DNA from: an uncultured Bacteroidales bacterium
GTDB lineage: Bacteria > Bacteroidota > Bacteroidia > Bacteroidales > P3
Direction of reading: 5' to 3'
Length of the DNA: 64,000 nucleotides
Assembly: GCA_900316055.1 (NCBI GenBank)
Contig: ONBK01000001.1
Coordinates: forward strand, 248,001 to 312,000
Shown: positions 44,329 to 53,700 of the stretch, piece after piece
How the letters are laid out: every line of letters starts with the position of its first letter
Position numbering within the stretch: the stretch's first letter is position 1
Notes under the pieces: model-generated
Told to the model about the DNA's origin: nothing
The model's database searches: none
What the model saw: only the letters and a program-made list of their open reading frames with translations
Position numbers and translations under genes: made by a program

Positions 44329-45594
44329 CTTTAAAATCTGTTCGCGGAAGAAGTCGCCACGGTGTTCGAAGTTTTTGAAGGCGTCGTAGCTGGCGGCCGC
44401 CGGCGAGAGCAACACTACCCCACCCTGCGGCGTATGCTCGGCGCACCATGGGACAATCTTCTTGTAATCGTCTTCGACAATATAAGTGGAAAGCGGAAAG
44501 TGGAAAGTGGAAAGCATTCTTCTTCCTGCAGCGCCTACGAAAACAAGGTTCTTTATTGGGCTCTCTTTCAGGAAGTCGACCAGCGGAGTGTAGTCGATAC
44601 CTCGGTCAAAGCCACCGAGAATCAGCGTGTCCACGCGTCCCAGCGCGCGAACCGCAGCGATAGCGGCAGCAGGAATAGTGCTGATACTGTCGTCATACCA
44701 AGTGATGTCCTTATAGCATCCCACCTTCTCCATCCTGTGCCGGAGGCCTTGGAAAGAGGCAAAAGTCTCTTTAGTAGGTAGGGGGTAGTGGATAGTGGAT
44801 AGCGCCAACATCGCCACACGACAGGCCACCAAAGCATTACTTCTGTTATGATCTCCTTCCAACGGGCATGCGTTCAACAACATACGTTCCTCCTCCGTTG
44901 CATCGGTCAATCTATAGGGATGCAACATACCTGGCATAGCTTGCGAGCGGACAAGGTCATCAAGTTCGATAGCATCAGCACACCAGAAAAAATGATCGTC
45001 CGCTCGTTGTTTCAGCCCTATCTGCATCTTGGCCATCTTGTAACCCATATAGTTCTCGTAGTGGTCGAGATGTTCCTGGAAGAGATTGAGCAGCACAGCG
45101 ATATGCGGTCCTCGGTGGATATTCTCCAACTGGTGACAGCTCAACTCCGCCACCACAATGCTATCTTCCTTCAATCCATCAAGTATATCGAAGAGCGGTA
45201 TGCCGATATTGCCAGCCAAAATACTCCCAGGCAGCAGGTGATGTATCAAACTGGCGGTGGTGGACTTACCTTTGGTGCCAGTCACACCAATGGTCATGTC
45301 GCCATAAACCTGCAAAAACAAGTCTGTCAAACTTGTTAATTGGAAATTGAAAGTTGAAAATTGAAAATTAGGTATTCCCGGAGACTTGATGACCATATCG
45401 AACGGCCAGTCCTCATGCCACTCATCACTTTCGTCTCTCCACTTTCCACCTTCCACTTGCACGGCAATGGTGTAAGGTGTCTCGGGTACCAGCCGCTGTA
45501 TCAATCGCTCGGCGCTCTTGCCCTCGCGCCCGTAGCCGGCTATCAATATCTTGCGCCCTTTTAAGAGGGCTCTCAGTTGTTCTTCCCGGTACAT
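44305..45594 (-). CDS. murD: MurD-type UDP-N-acetylmuramoyl-L-alanine--glutamate ligase
   Basis: Cytoplasmic Mur ligase, 429 residues. The ATP loop GTKGKST is at 106-112, followed by AGNIGIPLFD, AELSCHQLEN and the C-terminal domain (ILGGFDRGIDYTPL, LLSPAAASYDAFKNFEHRGDFF). Its neighbour looks like MurL, so this could be the MurD2 type that adds L-glutamate. Four in-frame repeat insertions are visible: residues ~47-58 (VEGGKW), 76-88 (NFQFSTFNFQL), 265-275 (LSTIHYPLP) and 361-371 ([10 protein letters not shown]); a fifth repeat forms the C-terminus. Confidence 0.88.
   Translation of the reverse strand: MYREEQLRALLKGRKILIAGYGREGKSAERLIQRLVPETPYTIAVQVEGGKWRDESDEWHEDWPFDMVIKSPGIPNFQFSTFNFQLTSLTDLFLQVYGDMTIGVTGTKGKSTTASLIHHLLPGSILAGNIGIPLFDILDGLKEDSIVVAELSCHQLENIHRGPHIAVLLNLFQEHLDHYENYMGYKMAKMQIGLKQRADDHFFWCADAIELDDLVRSQAMPGMLHPYRLTDATEEERMLLNACPLEGDHNRSNALVACRVAMLALSTIHYPLPTKETFASFQGLRHRMEKVGCYKDITWYDDSISTIPAAAIAAVRALGRVDTLILGGFDRGIDYTPLVDFLKESPIKNLVFVGAAGRRMLSTFHFPLSTYIVEDDYKKIVPWCAEHTPQGGVVLLSPAAASYDAFKNFEHRGDFFREQILKLNQNEKN
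44484..44514. repeat. GTGGAAA heptamer array inside murD
   Basis: Four copies; read on the minus strand as [10 protein letters not shown], the opposite orientation to the array in glnS. Confidence 0.9.
44774..44803. repeat. GGATAGT heptamer array inside murD
   Basis: Units AGTAGGT, AGGGGGT, AGTGGAT, AGTGGAT; read on the minus strand as LSTIHYPLPT. Confidence 0.88.
45339..45370. repeat. TTGAAAG heptamer array inside murD
   Basis: Copies of ATTGGAA/ATTGAAA/GTTGAAA read on the minus strand as NFQFSTFNFQL. Confidence 0.88.
45437..45462. repeat. TTTCCAC heptamer array inside murD
   Basis: CTCCACTTTCCACCTTCCAC read on the minus strand as VEGGKW. Confidence 0.85.
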
Positions 45595-45596
45595 GA

Positions 45597-47072
45597 TTAA
45601 ATTGCTTGATTGACTGATTGCCTGATTGCCTGAGTCAGAATCTGTCGTTCTTCCTCCGTGAGATTCCCTATAGGAGCTATCGCTTCTATAGTATCTATAG
45701 CATCTATTGATTCTATCCTATAGCCCCTCAACAACGCAGGCCTCTCCTCCTGATACCACCTCTTCAGCGTCATACTCAATGCCAGCCGCACCTCGCTCAC
45801 CGTTCCCACACACTCGAAAGGCTTTGTCTCAGCCTCGCCGATAAGCTGTTTGAATTCAAGTTCCATCGTCATGTCGTCAAGCATCGACTTCCCGAAAATC
45901 TGATTCAATCGTGCAGGCTCAATAAACGGTGAAAGGATGATGTAGGCGAAGAGGCACTTCGCACAATGGCCGCACCAAATGTCCTCCTTGCTGCCTGCAT
46001 TGCACGAACGGAACACATCGTGATAATCCGTAAAACGGCTGAACAGCATGGCTATCTGCAATTCACTCAACGGCCGCAGAAAACTGAAATAATTATAAGT
46101 GGATAGTGGGTAGTGGACAGTGGGTAGCATTTGTGCCTGTGTGCTATCCACTACACACTCCCCACTCCCCACTACATATCTCCTAAAGTCGTCCTCGAAC
46201 TCAAGGCTTTTCGAATACTGGTGGTTCACATACGATCCCTTGACGGTACTCTCATTAGCCGAGTTTTCGTTGCTCAACGCCACGTTTGGAATGCCACTCA
46301 GCGCCGACGCCAACCGAGTGTAGAATGCCAACATCGCGGAGAAGGGCGTATGCCCATTCAGATACCCTTTGGCATTTAATTCCAACAGCGTCGGGTCAAT
46401 CTTACGCCGTATCACCAGCACCTCCTCCATCGGGAATCCTGCCACCCGGGCACACTCCTTAGTGGCCCCACGGGGATTCATAATTAACGGACGTATTTTC
46501 TTACCGGCCCTCCGCAGCAACTCCAGCGTAACAACAGAATCCTTCCCTCCCCCTATCGGCACCAAATAAGTTGAAAGTTGAGAGTTGAAAGTTGAAAGAT
46601 GGGCTCCCGTGGACTGCGTAGCTTCACTTTTCACTTTCATAAACGCCTCTGGCGTTTCTGAAATGCCGTTGGTATAGAAAAATTCACCGAGGCCGTTCCA
46701 ATAGAGTTTTTTCCAGAAAGCCACCTGCTCGTCGGTAAGTACTCCACACTCCACCTTTACCGTCGGGGGACAAGCACATTTCCAGTAGCTTATCAACTCT
46801 ATCATTCCGATATCGAAGACCATCCTGTCGATTGCCTGATTGCCTGATTGTTTGATTGCCTGAGTATTTGACGCGTCAGCACTCAAGCATTCAAGCATTG
46901 ACGAATTCAAGCATTTACGCTCGATAAGTGCTTCTGGATGAAACTCCACATCACCCATCTTGAAGTCGAACCACACCTTCAATCCCGCCTCCGTCACCTC
47001 ATAGTGATAATCCTCGTAAACGAACTCGGGATATTGCTCACGCAGCTCCCTGTACAATATTTCATTCTTCAT
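45597..47072 (-). CDS. murL: MurL-type UDP-MurNAc-L-Ala-L-Glu epimerase
   Basis: A 491-residue protein with a PP-loop-like motif PIGGGKDSVVTLELL (residues 172-186), RPLIMNPRGATKECA, and a Cys-rich site WCGHCAKCLFAY near residue 376. This matches the MurL family, which uses ATP (to AMP and PPi) to convert the L-Glu of UDP-MurNAc-L-Ala-L-Glu to D-Glu. Pairing with murD 2 bp downstream supports this. Five repeat insertions are visible: residues ~53-82, 158-168 (immediately before the PP-loop), 299-326, 453-469 and 478-491. Confidence 0.75.
   Translation of the reverse strand: MKNEILYRELREQYPEFVYEDYHYEVTEAGLKVWFDFKMGDVEFHPEALIERKCLNSSMLECLSADASNTQAIKQSGNQAIDRMVFDIGMIELISYWKCACPPTVKVECGVLTDEQVAFWKKLYWNGLGEFFYTNGISETPEAFMKVKSEATQSTGAHLSTFNSQLSTYLVPIGGGKDSVVTLELLRRAGKKIRPLIMNPRGATKECARVAGFPMEEVLVIRRKIDPTLLELNAKGYLNGHTPFSAMLAFYTRLASALSGIPNVALSNENSANESTVKGSYVNHQYSKSLEFEDDFRRYVVGSGECVVDSTQAQMLPTVHYPLSTYNYFSFLRPLSELQIAMLFSRFTDYHDVFRSCNAGSKEDIWCGHCAKCLFAYIILSPFIEPARLNQIFGKSMLDDMTMELEFKQLIGEAETKPFECVGTVSEVRLALSMTLKRWYQEERPALLRGYRIESIDAIDTIEAIAPIGNLTEEERQILTQAIRQSVNQAI
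45598..45640. repeat. ATTGCCTG/ATTGACTG array at the murL C-terminus
   Basis: Units of 8 bp read on the minus strand as LTQAIRQSVNQAI, including the murL stop. Confidence 0.85.
45670..45724. repeat. CTATAG-rich array inside murL
   Basis: Repeated (T)CTATAG(C/T)ATCTAT units read on the minus strand as IESIDAIDTIEAIAPIG. Confidence 0.82.
46097..46178. repeat. Inverted GTGGATAGTGG / CCACTATCCAC element inside murL
   Basis: The left arm GTGGATAGTGGGTAGTGG and right arm with CTATCCACTACACACTCC flank a ~15-bp spacer; read as VVGSGECVVDSTQAQMLPT and VHYPLSTYN. Confidence 0.85.
46569..46600. repeat. TTGAAAG heptamer array inside murL
   Basis: Four copies read on the minus strand as HLSTFNSQLSTY, directly before the PIGGGKDS motif. 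Confidence 0.88.
46829..46920. repeat. ATTGCCTG / CAAGCATT inverted element with GACGCGTC core, inside murL
   Basis: Four ATTGCCTG-like units, the core TTGACGCGTCAGC, then CTCAAGCATTCAAGCATT units. Same family as the element in mpl; read as ECLSADASNTQAIKQSGNQAI. Confidence 0.9.
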
Positions 47073-47102
47073 TCTTAATTCTTCATTCTTAATTTTAAAT
47101 TA
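47061..47102. repeat. ATTCTTCATTCTTA array at the murL start
   Basis: Tandem ATTCTTC/ATTCTTA heptamers surround and precede the murL start codon. Confidence 0.75.
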
Positions 47103-47179
47103 ACTCCTTTTTCAAAAAAATATTGTCCCTATACAATAAATTATAAAACCCCTCGTTAAAGACCCAAAATAGATAAGAC

Positions 47180-47479
47180 ATGAACATCGAAATGATACTC
47201 CTCGACATTCCCAACGGCTGGAAAACCGCCATTATGATTGTGGCCATGATTGCCGTCTTCTACCTCTTCCTCATCCGTCCCCAAACCCAGAAAGCCAAGA
47301 AAGAACAGGCCTACCGCGACAGCCTCCAGAAAGGCGACCGCATCATGACCGCTGGCGGCATCCATGTTACCTTTGTCAGCCGCGAAGGTGGTATGGCCAT
47401 TGTCGAAGCCGCCCCCGGCGCCCGCATGAAAGTGCAGATAGGTACCCTCCAGCCCATCCCCGAACGAAAAGAAAGATAA
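47180..47479 (+). CDS. yajC: Preprotein translocase subunit YajC
   Basis: Single-pass membrane partner of SecDF. The 99-residue protein has one helix (AIMIVAMIAVFYLFLI) followed by the family signature RPQTQKAKKEQAYRDSLQKGDRIMTAGGI. Monocistronic; secD/secF are not adjacent. A hairpin follows. Confidence 0.93.
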   Translation: MNIEMILLDIPNGWKTAIMIVAMIAVFYLFLIRPQTQKAKKEQAYRDSLQKGDRIMTAGGIHVTFVSREGGMAIVEAAPGARMKVQIGTLQPIPERKER

Positions 47480-47505
47480 AAAAACGCTTTAAGTTTTTTT
47501 AACAG

Positions 47506-47545
47506 AAAACTTAGGAAACGCTTTTAGTTTTCTAAGTTTTTTTGT
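47506..47545 (+). terminator. Hairpin after yajC
   Basis: AAAACTTAG / CTAAGTTTT arms with a 17-nt A/T-rich loop and a T run. The T run borders the -7 box of the next operon. Confidence 0.5.
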
Positions 47546-47546
47546 G

Positions 47547-47555
47547 TATTTTTGC
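47547..47555 (+). promoter_or_regulatory. -7 box of the efflux operon
   Basis: TATTTTTGC, 70 bp upstream of the TetR gene start. Confidence 0.7.
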
Positions 47556-47625
47556 AGCCCTTATCAAAACCGACAAAGGGCATTAAGAATAATATAAACT
47601 GCAGAAAAACAACATACTATAACAA

Positions 47626-48261
47626 ATGAGCATCGAGGAACACAGGAAGAAAATTGTGGAAACGGCACTACAGATGTTCAATAGCCGCGGCTGTAAAGGG
47701 GTGACAATGGACGACATCGCACAGGAGTTGCATATCTCCAAACGGACGCTTTATGAAACCTTCTCCAATAAAGAGGAGCTGCTGGCCGAGTGTCTTATGG
47801 GTGTTCATGACGAAATTGAAGACATGCACCACAATTTCTTCGCCAAAGCTGACGAGCCTCTCTTGGTGGCCCTTTACATGATGCGCGTCAATGCCGGCTT
47901 CTGTCACCGCTACCAGAAAGTCATCGATGATACCGAACGCTACTACCCTGAGATTCACGACCGATTCTTCAAAATCCAAACCTCCGGATTCCGTTCTATG
48001 GTAGAACGCGGCATGCTCTATGCCAAGGAACGCAACTATCTGCGCGAAGGTGCCGACATCCAAATTGCCACCGACTTCATCTGCGACCTCGTGCAGCGCC
48101 ACCGTTTCAGCGAGTTTAGCGACAGCCAAGAATATGCACGTCGAATCAAAGACATTGGATTCACCTATGTACGCGGCATGATGACCATCGATACCATCCG
48201 CCGCTATGAGGAGCACGAGACCGAATATGGAATGCTGCTCAACGAAATGGATAATAAATAA
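47626..48261 (+). CDS. TetR/AcrR family transcriptional regulator
   Basis: A 211-residue repressor-type protein. The N-terminal HTH (GVTMDDIAQELHISKRTLYETFSNKEELL) is typical; the rest is the helical ligand-binding domain. It is first in an operon with TolC, MFP and RND genes, so it probably controls this pump in response to a pump substrate and autoregulates. Confidence 0.92.
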   Translation: MSIEEHRKKIVETALQMFNSRGCKGVTMDDIAQELHISKRTLYETFSNKEELLAECLMGVHDEIEDMHHNFFAKADEPLLVALYMMRVNAGFCHRYQKVIDDTERYYPEIHDRFFKIQTSGFRSMVERGMLYAKERNYLREGADIQIATDFICDLVQRHRFSEFSDSQEYARRIKDIGFTYVRGMMTIDTIRRYEEHETEYGMLLNEMDNK

Positions 48262-48263
48262 AA

Positions 48264-48309
48264 GTTAGTGGTTATTGGTTATTGAAATATTGAAATATTG
48301 AAATTAAAG
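48264..48309. repeat. GTTATTG / AAATATTG spacer repeat
   Basis: Tandem units GGTTATTGGTTATTGAAATATTGAAATATTGAAATT between the TetR and TolC genes. Confidence 0.75.
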
Positions 48310-48324
48310 TAATAATATATAAAA

Positions 48325-49626
48325 ATGATAATGAGACTGAAAAACCTGACATTAGCGTTGGTACTCACCACCCTGAGTCTCTCCACCACAGCCCAACAGA
48401 CCCTTCGTCTAAGCCTTGGGGAGGCCCAACAGTATGCCATCGAGCACAACGCTACTATGCAAAACGCCGAACTCGACGTCAAGAAAGCCGAACTTGACCG
48501 TTGGAAGACTCTCTCCTCCATGCTGCCTACCGTCAAAGCAGGCTTCGACTACCAGAATATGCTGGGCTATGAAATGCACATGGGCATGGGAGGTCAAAGC
48601 ATCTCCATTCCTCTCAACCCTTCGGGAAGTTTCAGCGTCACCGCTGCCATAGCCCTCACAGGAGCTCAGATCGTTGGGGTTATGCTCCAAGATATTGCAC
48701 AAGAGATGACCGATATCACTCGCCAACAGACCGAGCAGACCACGCGCTCGCAGGTCAAGAATGTCTATGTCTCCATCCTTGTCATGGAAGAAACTGTGGG
48801 TCTCCTCGACTCCTCGCTGGCCAACCTCCAGCGCCTCGCCGAAACCAGTCAGGCTGCTGTCAATGTCGGCGCTGCCGAGCAGGTCGATGCCGATAAACTG
48901 CAAGTCCAAGTGGCCACTCTTAAGAACAGTATCAACACCACCAACCGTTCGCTCCAGATGCTCCGCAACTCCCTGCTCCTCCAACTCGGAGCCGATGTCA
49001 ACGCCACTGTCGAACTCACCACACCCGTCGAAGCCATCCTCAATGTGGGCGACGCCGCACAGCTCCTCGGCGAAGCCTTCCACCCGGAAAACAACTACAC
49101 CTATCGACTCCTCGAGCAAAACGAGCGTCTCGCCGAGAAAAACGTCACCATGGCATGGATGGACTTCTCTCCCACCCTCTCGGCCTACTACCAATATAGT
49201 GCCAAAACCTACTTTGGAAAAGACGAAGCTATGAACATGACGCCTCCCAATATGGTGGGATTCTCCATCAGCGTGCCTCTGCTCACTTCCGGCACCCGTC
49301 TCTCCAATATCAAGAGCAACAAGATTGCCCTCCAGGAGACCCAGAACTCCCGCCGTCAGGCCGAAGACGGTCTTCGTGTGCAGTACAACCAACTACGTTA
49401 TGACCTCACCTCGGCCCTCGAGACCTACGACATCCAGCGTCGCAACCTCGATGTCACCCAGCGTGTCTTTGCCAACATCTCTGAGAAATACAAATATGGC
49501 CGCGCCTCCAGTCTCGAGGTCACCACTGCCTCCTCCGACATCATCTCCGCTCAGAGCAACTATATCCAGGCCGCCCTCAACGTCATCTCCGCCCAGACGG
49601 CCCTCGAAAACCTGTTGAACAAATAA
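48325..49626 (+). CDS. TolC-family outer-membrane efflux protein
   Basis: A 433-residue protein with signal peptide (LTLALVLTTLSLSTTAQQ) and the repeated coiled-coil/strand architecture of TolC (LSLGEAQQYAIEHNATMQNAELDVKKAELDRW; RVFANISEKYKYGRASSLEVTTASSDIISAQSNYIQAALNVISAQ). An alternative start lies 2 codons downstream. It forms the outer-membrane channel of the pump. Confidence 0.93.
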   Translation: MIMRLKNLTLALVLTTLSLSTTAQQTLRLSLGEAQQYAIEHNATMQNAELDVKKAELDRWKTLSSMLPTVKAGFDYQNMLGYEMHMGMGGQSISIPLNPSGSFSVTAAIALTGAQIVGVMLQDIAQEMTDITRQQTEQTTRSQVKNVYVSILVMEETVGLLDSSLANLQRLAETSQAAVNVGAAEQVDADKLQVQVATLKNSINTTNRSLQMLRNSLLLQLGADVNATVELTTPVEAILNVGDAAQLLGEAFHPENNYTYRLLEQNERLAEKNVTMAWMDFSPTLSAYYQYSAKTYFGKDEAMNMTPPNMVGFSISVPLLTSGTRLSNIKSNKIALQETQNSRRQAEDGLRVQYNQLRYDLTSALETYDIQRRNLDVTQRVFANISEKYKYGRASSLEVTTASSDIISAQSNYIQAALNVISAQTALENLLNK

Positions 49627-49679
49627 CCTCGAAATAACGTCATAACGTTACCACATAATAACGAACAAAATAAAGAATC

Positions 49680-50717
49680 ATGAATAAGACCATCAAAATC
49701 ACAACCATCGCGCTGGCCTTCTTAGGCCTCGCCGCCTGCGGTGGCAACAAGCAGGACGACAAGAAATCTGCCACCACCACCAAGAAAGAAGCAGAGAAAG
49801 TGCAAGTGCTCACCCTCCAGAGTGAGCGCATCGCCAAGACACTCGAGCTATCCACCACCCTCGAGGGCTACGAGACCATGAATATCTCGCCCTCCATCAC
49901 CGGCCACATCGAGCATATCTATGTCCAGGTGGGTAGCCGCGTGCAGAAAGGCTCCATGCTCGTCCGCATGGACCAGACCCAACTTAACACCACTCGCATC
50001 AACCTCGCCTCCACCAAGACCGAGCTCGACCGCGTCACCGCCCTCAAAGCCTCCGGTTCTGTCAGCGAGCAGGTCTACGACCAGACCAAAGCCGCCTACG
50101 ACCAACTCGTCGAGTCCGAGCGCTTCCAGAACGAGAACACCTTCGTCAAAGCCCAGTTCGCCGGCGTCATCAGCGCCAAGAACTTCGAGGACGGTGAGAT
50201 GTACACCGGTGCTCCCATCCTCACCCTCACCCAGATCTCTCGTCTCAAGGCTATCATCAATATCCCCGAGACCTACTTCCCCTTGGTCAAAACTGGCATG
50301 AAGGTCGACATCGAGAGCGACATCTATCCTGGCAAAACCTTCCCCGCCACCATCGAGATTGTCTACCCCACCATCGACCCCGCTTCCCACACCTTCCAGG
50401 CCAAACTCAACATCCCCAACAACGGTGAAAAAATCCGTCCCGGTATGTACGTCCGCACCCACCTCGCCATCGGCGAAGTCGACGCCATCGTCGTCCCCTA
50501 CCAGAGCGTGCTGAAGCTCACGGGCTCGAACGACCGCTATGTCTTCGTGAATGAGGAAGGCACTGCCCGTCGCGTTGCCGTCACCCTCGGCCAACGCTAC
50601 GACGACCGCATCGAGGTCATCCCCGTCGAGAACGGCGCCATCAAAGCCGGCGACCAACTCGTCATCACCGGCCAAGCCCGCCTCGTGGATGGTGACAAGT
50701 TAGAGATTGTAGAATAA
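49680..50717 (+). CDS. RND efflux periplasmic adaptor (membrane fusion protein)
   Basis: A 345-residue lipoprotein (LAFLGLAACGG). It shows the biotinyl-lipoyl-like hairpin (GYETMNISPSITGHIEHIYVQVGSRVQKGSMLVRMD), a short coiled-coil, and the beta-barrel domain (NIPETYFPLVKTGMKVDIESDIYPG; NGEKIRPGMYVRTHLAIGE). It bridges the TolC protein and the RND permease. Confidence 0.94.
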   Translation: MNKTIKITTIALAFLGLAACGGNKQDDKKSATTTKKEAEKVQVLTLQSERIAKTLELSTTLEGYETMNISPSITGHIEHIYVQVGSRVQKGSMLVRMDQTQLNTTRINLASTKTELDRVTALKASGSVSEQVYDQTKAAYDQLVESERFQNENTFVKAQFAGVISAKNFEDGEMYTGAPILTLTQISRLKAIINIPETYFPLVKTGMKVDIESDIYPGKTFPATIEIVYPTIDPASHTFQAKLNIPNNGEKIRPGMYVRTHLAIGEVDAIVVPYQSVLKLTGSNDRYVFVNEEGTARRVAVTLGQRYDDRIEVIPVENGAIKAGDQLVITGQARLVDGDKLEIVE

Positions 50718-50766
50718 CTAGGAAAACCTAAGAGCACCTAGGAATGCCTAGGAAATCCTAGAAAAA
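50716..50766. repeat. CCTAGGAAA-type array between MFP and RND genes
   Basis: Five units such as CTAGGAAAAC, CTAAGAGCAC, CTAGGAATGC, CTAGGAAATC, CTAGAAAAAA; no coding potential. Confidence 0.8.
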
Positions 50767-50780
50767 AGAAATAAAAGAAA

Positions 50781-53700
50781 ATGGCTATTTACAAAACAGC
50801 AATCAACAAGCCCATCACCACGGGCTTGATATTCGTGGCCGTCATCATCATGGGTCTCTTCTCCCTCACGCGGCTGCCCATCGACCAGATGCCCGAGATG
50901 GACCCGCCCTACGTCACCGTGATGACCACCTACGCCGGCGCCAACGCCAGCGACATCGAGACCAATATCACCAAGATTCTCGAGAACTCACTCAACTCCG
51001 TCGACGGACTGAAAAACATTACCTCCACCTCCAAGGACAACATCTCCGTCGTCACCCTTGAATTTGAATGGGGTGAGAATATCGATGAGGCTCTCAACGA
51101 CATACGTTCTTATGTCGACCTCATCTACGACAACCTGCCCGACGGCGTGTCGCGTCCCATGATCCTCAAGCTCAACTCCTCGGCCATGCCCGTCATGATC
51201 TACGGCTTCACCGCCAAGGAGAGTTATTCGGGCCTCGACCGCATCCTGGAGGACAATGTCGTCAACGAGCTCAACCGCATCGATGGCATCGGTAACATCA
51301 CCGTCTCCGGTGCTCCCGAGCGCTACGTCTATATCGACCTCGACCCCAAACAGCTCGACGCCTACGGCATCAGCCTTGAGACGGTCGGCAACGCCATCTC
51401 GGCCAACAACCTCGACCTCGCCTCCGGTACCGTCAAGATGGGTAAGGAACAGTACCAGATGCGCGTCAAAGGCGAATATGTCGAAAGCTCTGAGATAGCC
51501 GACATCGCCGTCACCACCACCGCTACCGGAAAACAGGTCTTTGTGCGCGACCTCGCCACCGTGCGCGACACCATCAAGGACCTCTCCCTCGACGAGAAAA
51601 TCAACTCCCTCGACGGCGCCCGACTCATCATCACCAAGCAGACCGGTGCCAACACCGTAGAAATTGCCAAACAGGTGCGCGCCAAGATGGAAGAAATCCA
51701 GAAGACCTTGCCTCCCGACATCGAAGCCACCCTTATCCGTGACGGTTCCGAGGAAATCGTCAACGCCATCAATGGCCTCGCCGAGTCCATCTTCTATGCC
51801 CTCCTCTTCGTCGTCCTCGTGGTGCTGCTCTTCTTGGGCAACTGGCGCGCTACCATCATCATTGGCCTCACCATCCCCATCTCCCTCGTCACCTCCTTCA
51901 TCTACCTGCTCCTGGCCGACTCCTCGCTCAACATCATCTCTCTGGCCTCACTCACCGTGGCCATCGGTATGGTGGTCGACGACGCCATTGTGGTCCTCGA
52001 GAATATCTCCAAGCACATCGACCGCGGCGAGAGCCCACGCGAAGCCGCCATCTGCGCCACCAACGAGGTGTGGACCTCCGTCATCGCCACCACCTTGGTG
52101 CTTGTGGCCGTCTTCGTGCCCCTCACCATGCTGCCCGGCATGATGGGTATCTTCTTCAAGGAACTCGGCTGGATTGTCACCATCGTGGTCTGCGTCTCCA
52201 CCACCGCCGCCATCACCCTCATCCCCATGCTCTCTTCCAAGATGCTCAAGGAGAAGCCCTTCTTCCTCACCAAAGAGGCCCGTCTCGATGCCGAAGCCAA
52301 GCAGAAGAAGAAACTCTTTACCTTCGATAAGACCATCGGCCGCGCCTTCAGCGCCATCGAGGCCTCCTATGCCAACTTCCTCCGCTGGTGCCTCCGCCAC
52401 AAGATTGTCACCCTCCTTTCCGCTCTCGCCTTCTTCGTGGCGACGCTCATCTTCGGTGCCTCCACCTTCTCCCACATGGACTTCATGAAGGAACAGGACA
52501 ACGGCCAGATTTCCGTCACCGCCGAACTGCAACGCGGCACCCGCATCGAGGAGACCCTCAAGACCGCCCGTCACATGGAAGACGATATCCGCCGCATCCT
52601 CGGGGAAGACCTCCTCGTCATCTCCACCTCTGCAGGCTCCAACGACGACGCCGGCTTTGCCGCACTCTTCAACTCCACCACCAACAACAAGATTTCCATG
52701 ACCATCCGCGCCACCAAGAAATTCGAGCGTGAGCGCACCATCTTCCAGATGCAGGAGGAACTCCGCAAGTGCTTCGCCGAGTATCCGGAACTTGTCAACT
52801 ACCAGGTCAACAAAGGTGGTATGATGGGTGGCGGAAGCAATAACAGCCTCTCCATCGAAGTCTATGGTTACGACTTCGACCAGACCACCAACTTCACCCA
52901 GGAACTCAAGAAACGCATCGAGCAGAACGTCGCCGGTGCCCGCGATACCAAAGTCAGCCGCGATGAAGACCGCGCCGAGCTGAAGATTACCTTCGACAAA
53001 CAGAAGCTTGCCCTCCACGGACTGAACGGCTCGACGGTGGCCATGTATGTCCGAAACCGCGTCAACGGCATGGCCGCCGGCTACCTCAAGGAAGACGGCG
53101 AGGAATACAACATCGTCGTGCGTCTCCGCGAGGAATACCGCTCCTCCATCTCCGACATCGAACAGATGTCCATTCCCACCCCCATGGGCAAAATCATCAA
53201 GCTCGAGGAGCTCGCCAAGGTCGAGGAATACTGGTGCCCGCCCACCATCGAGCGTAAGAACCGCCAGCGCTACCTCACCCTCTCCGTTATGCCCTTCAAC
53301 ACCTCCCTCGGCGAACTCGCCATGGGTGTGCAGAAAGAACTCGACCAGATGGGCATCCCCCAAGGTGTCCACGTAGCCCTCGCCGGCAGCTATGAGGACC
53401 AGAAAGACTCCACCTCCGATATGGGTCTCCTCGCACTCCTCATCATGATGCTTGTCTACATCGTCATGGCCTCGCAGTTCGAGTCCTTCGGAAAACCAGC
53501 CATCATCATGTTCTCCATCCCCTTCGCCCTCTCGGGCGTCATCCTCACGCTGATGATCACCGGCGAAACCCTCGACATGGTGGGTATGCTCGGCATCGTC
53601 CTCCTCATCGGTATCGTGGTGAAAAACGGTATCGTGCTTGTGGACTATATCAACCTCTTGCGCGAGCGCGACGTGCCGCTCTACGAAGCCATCGCCCTCA

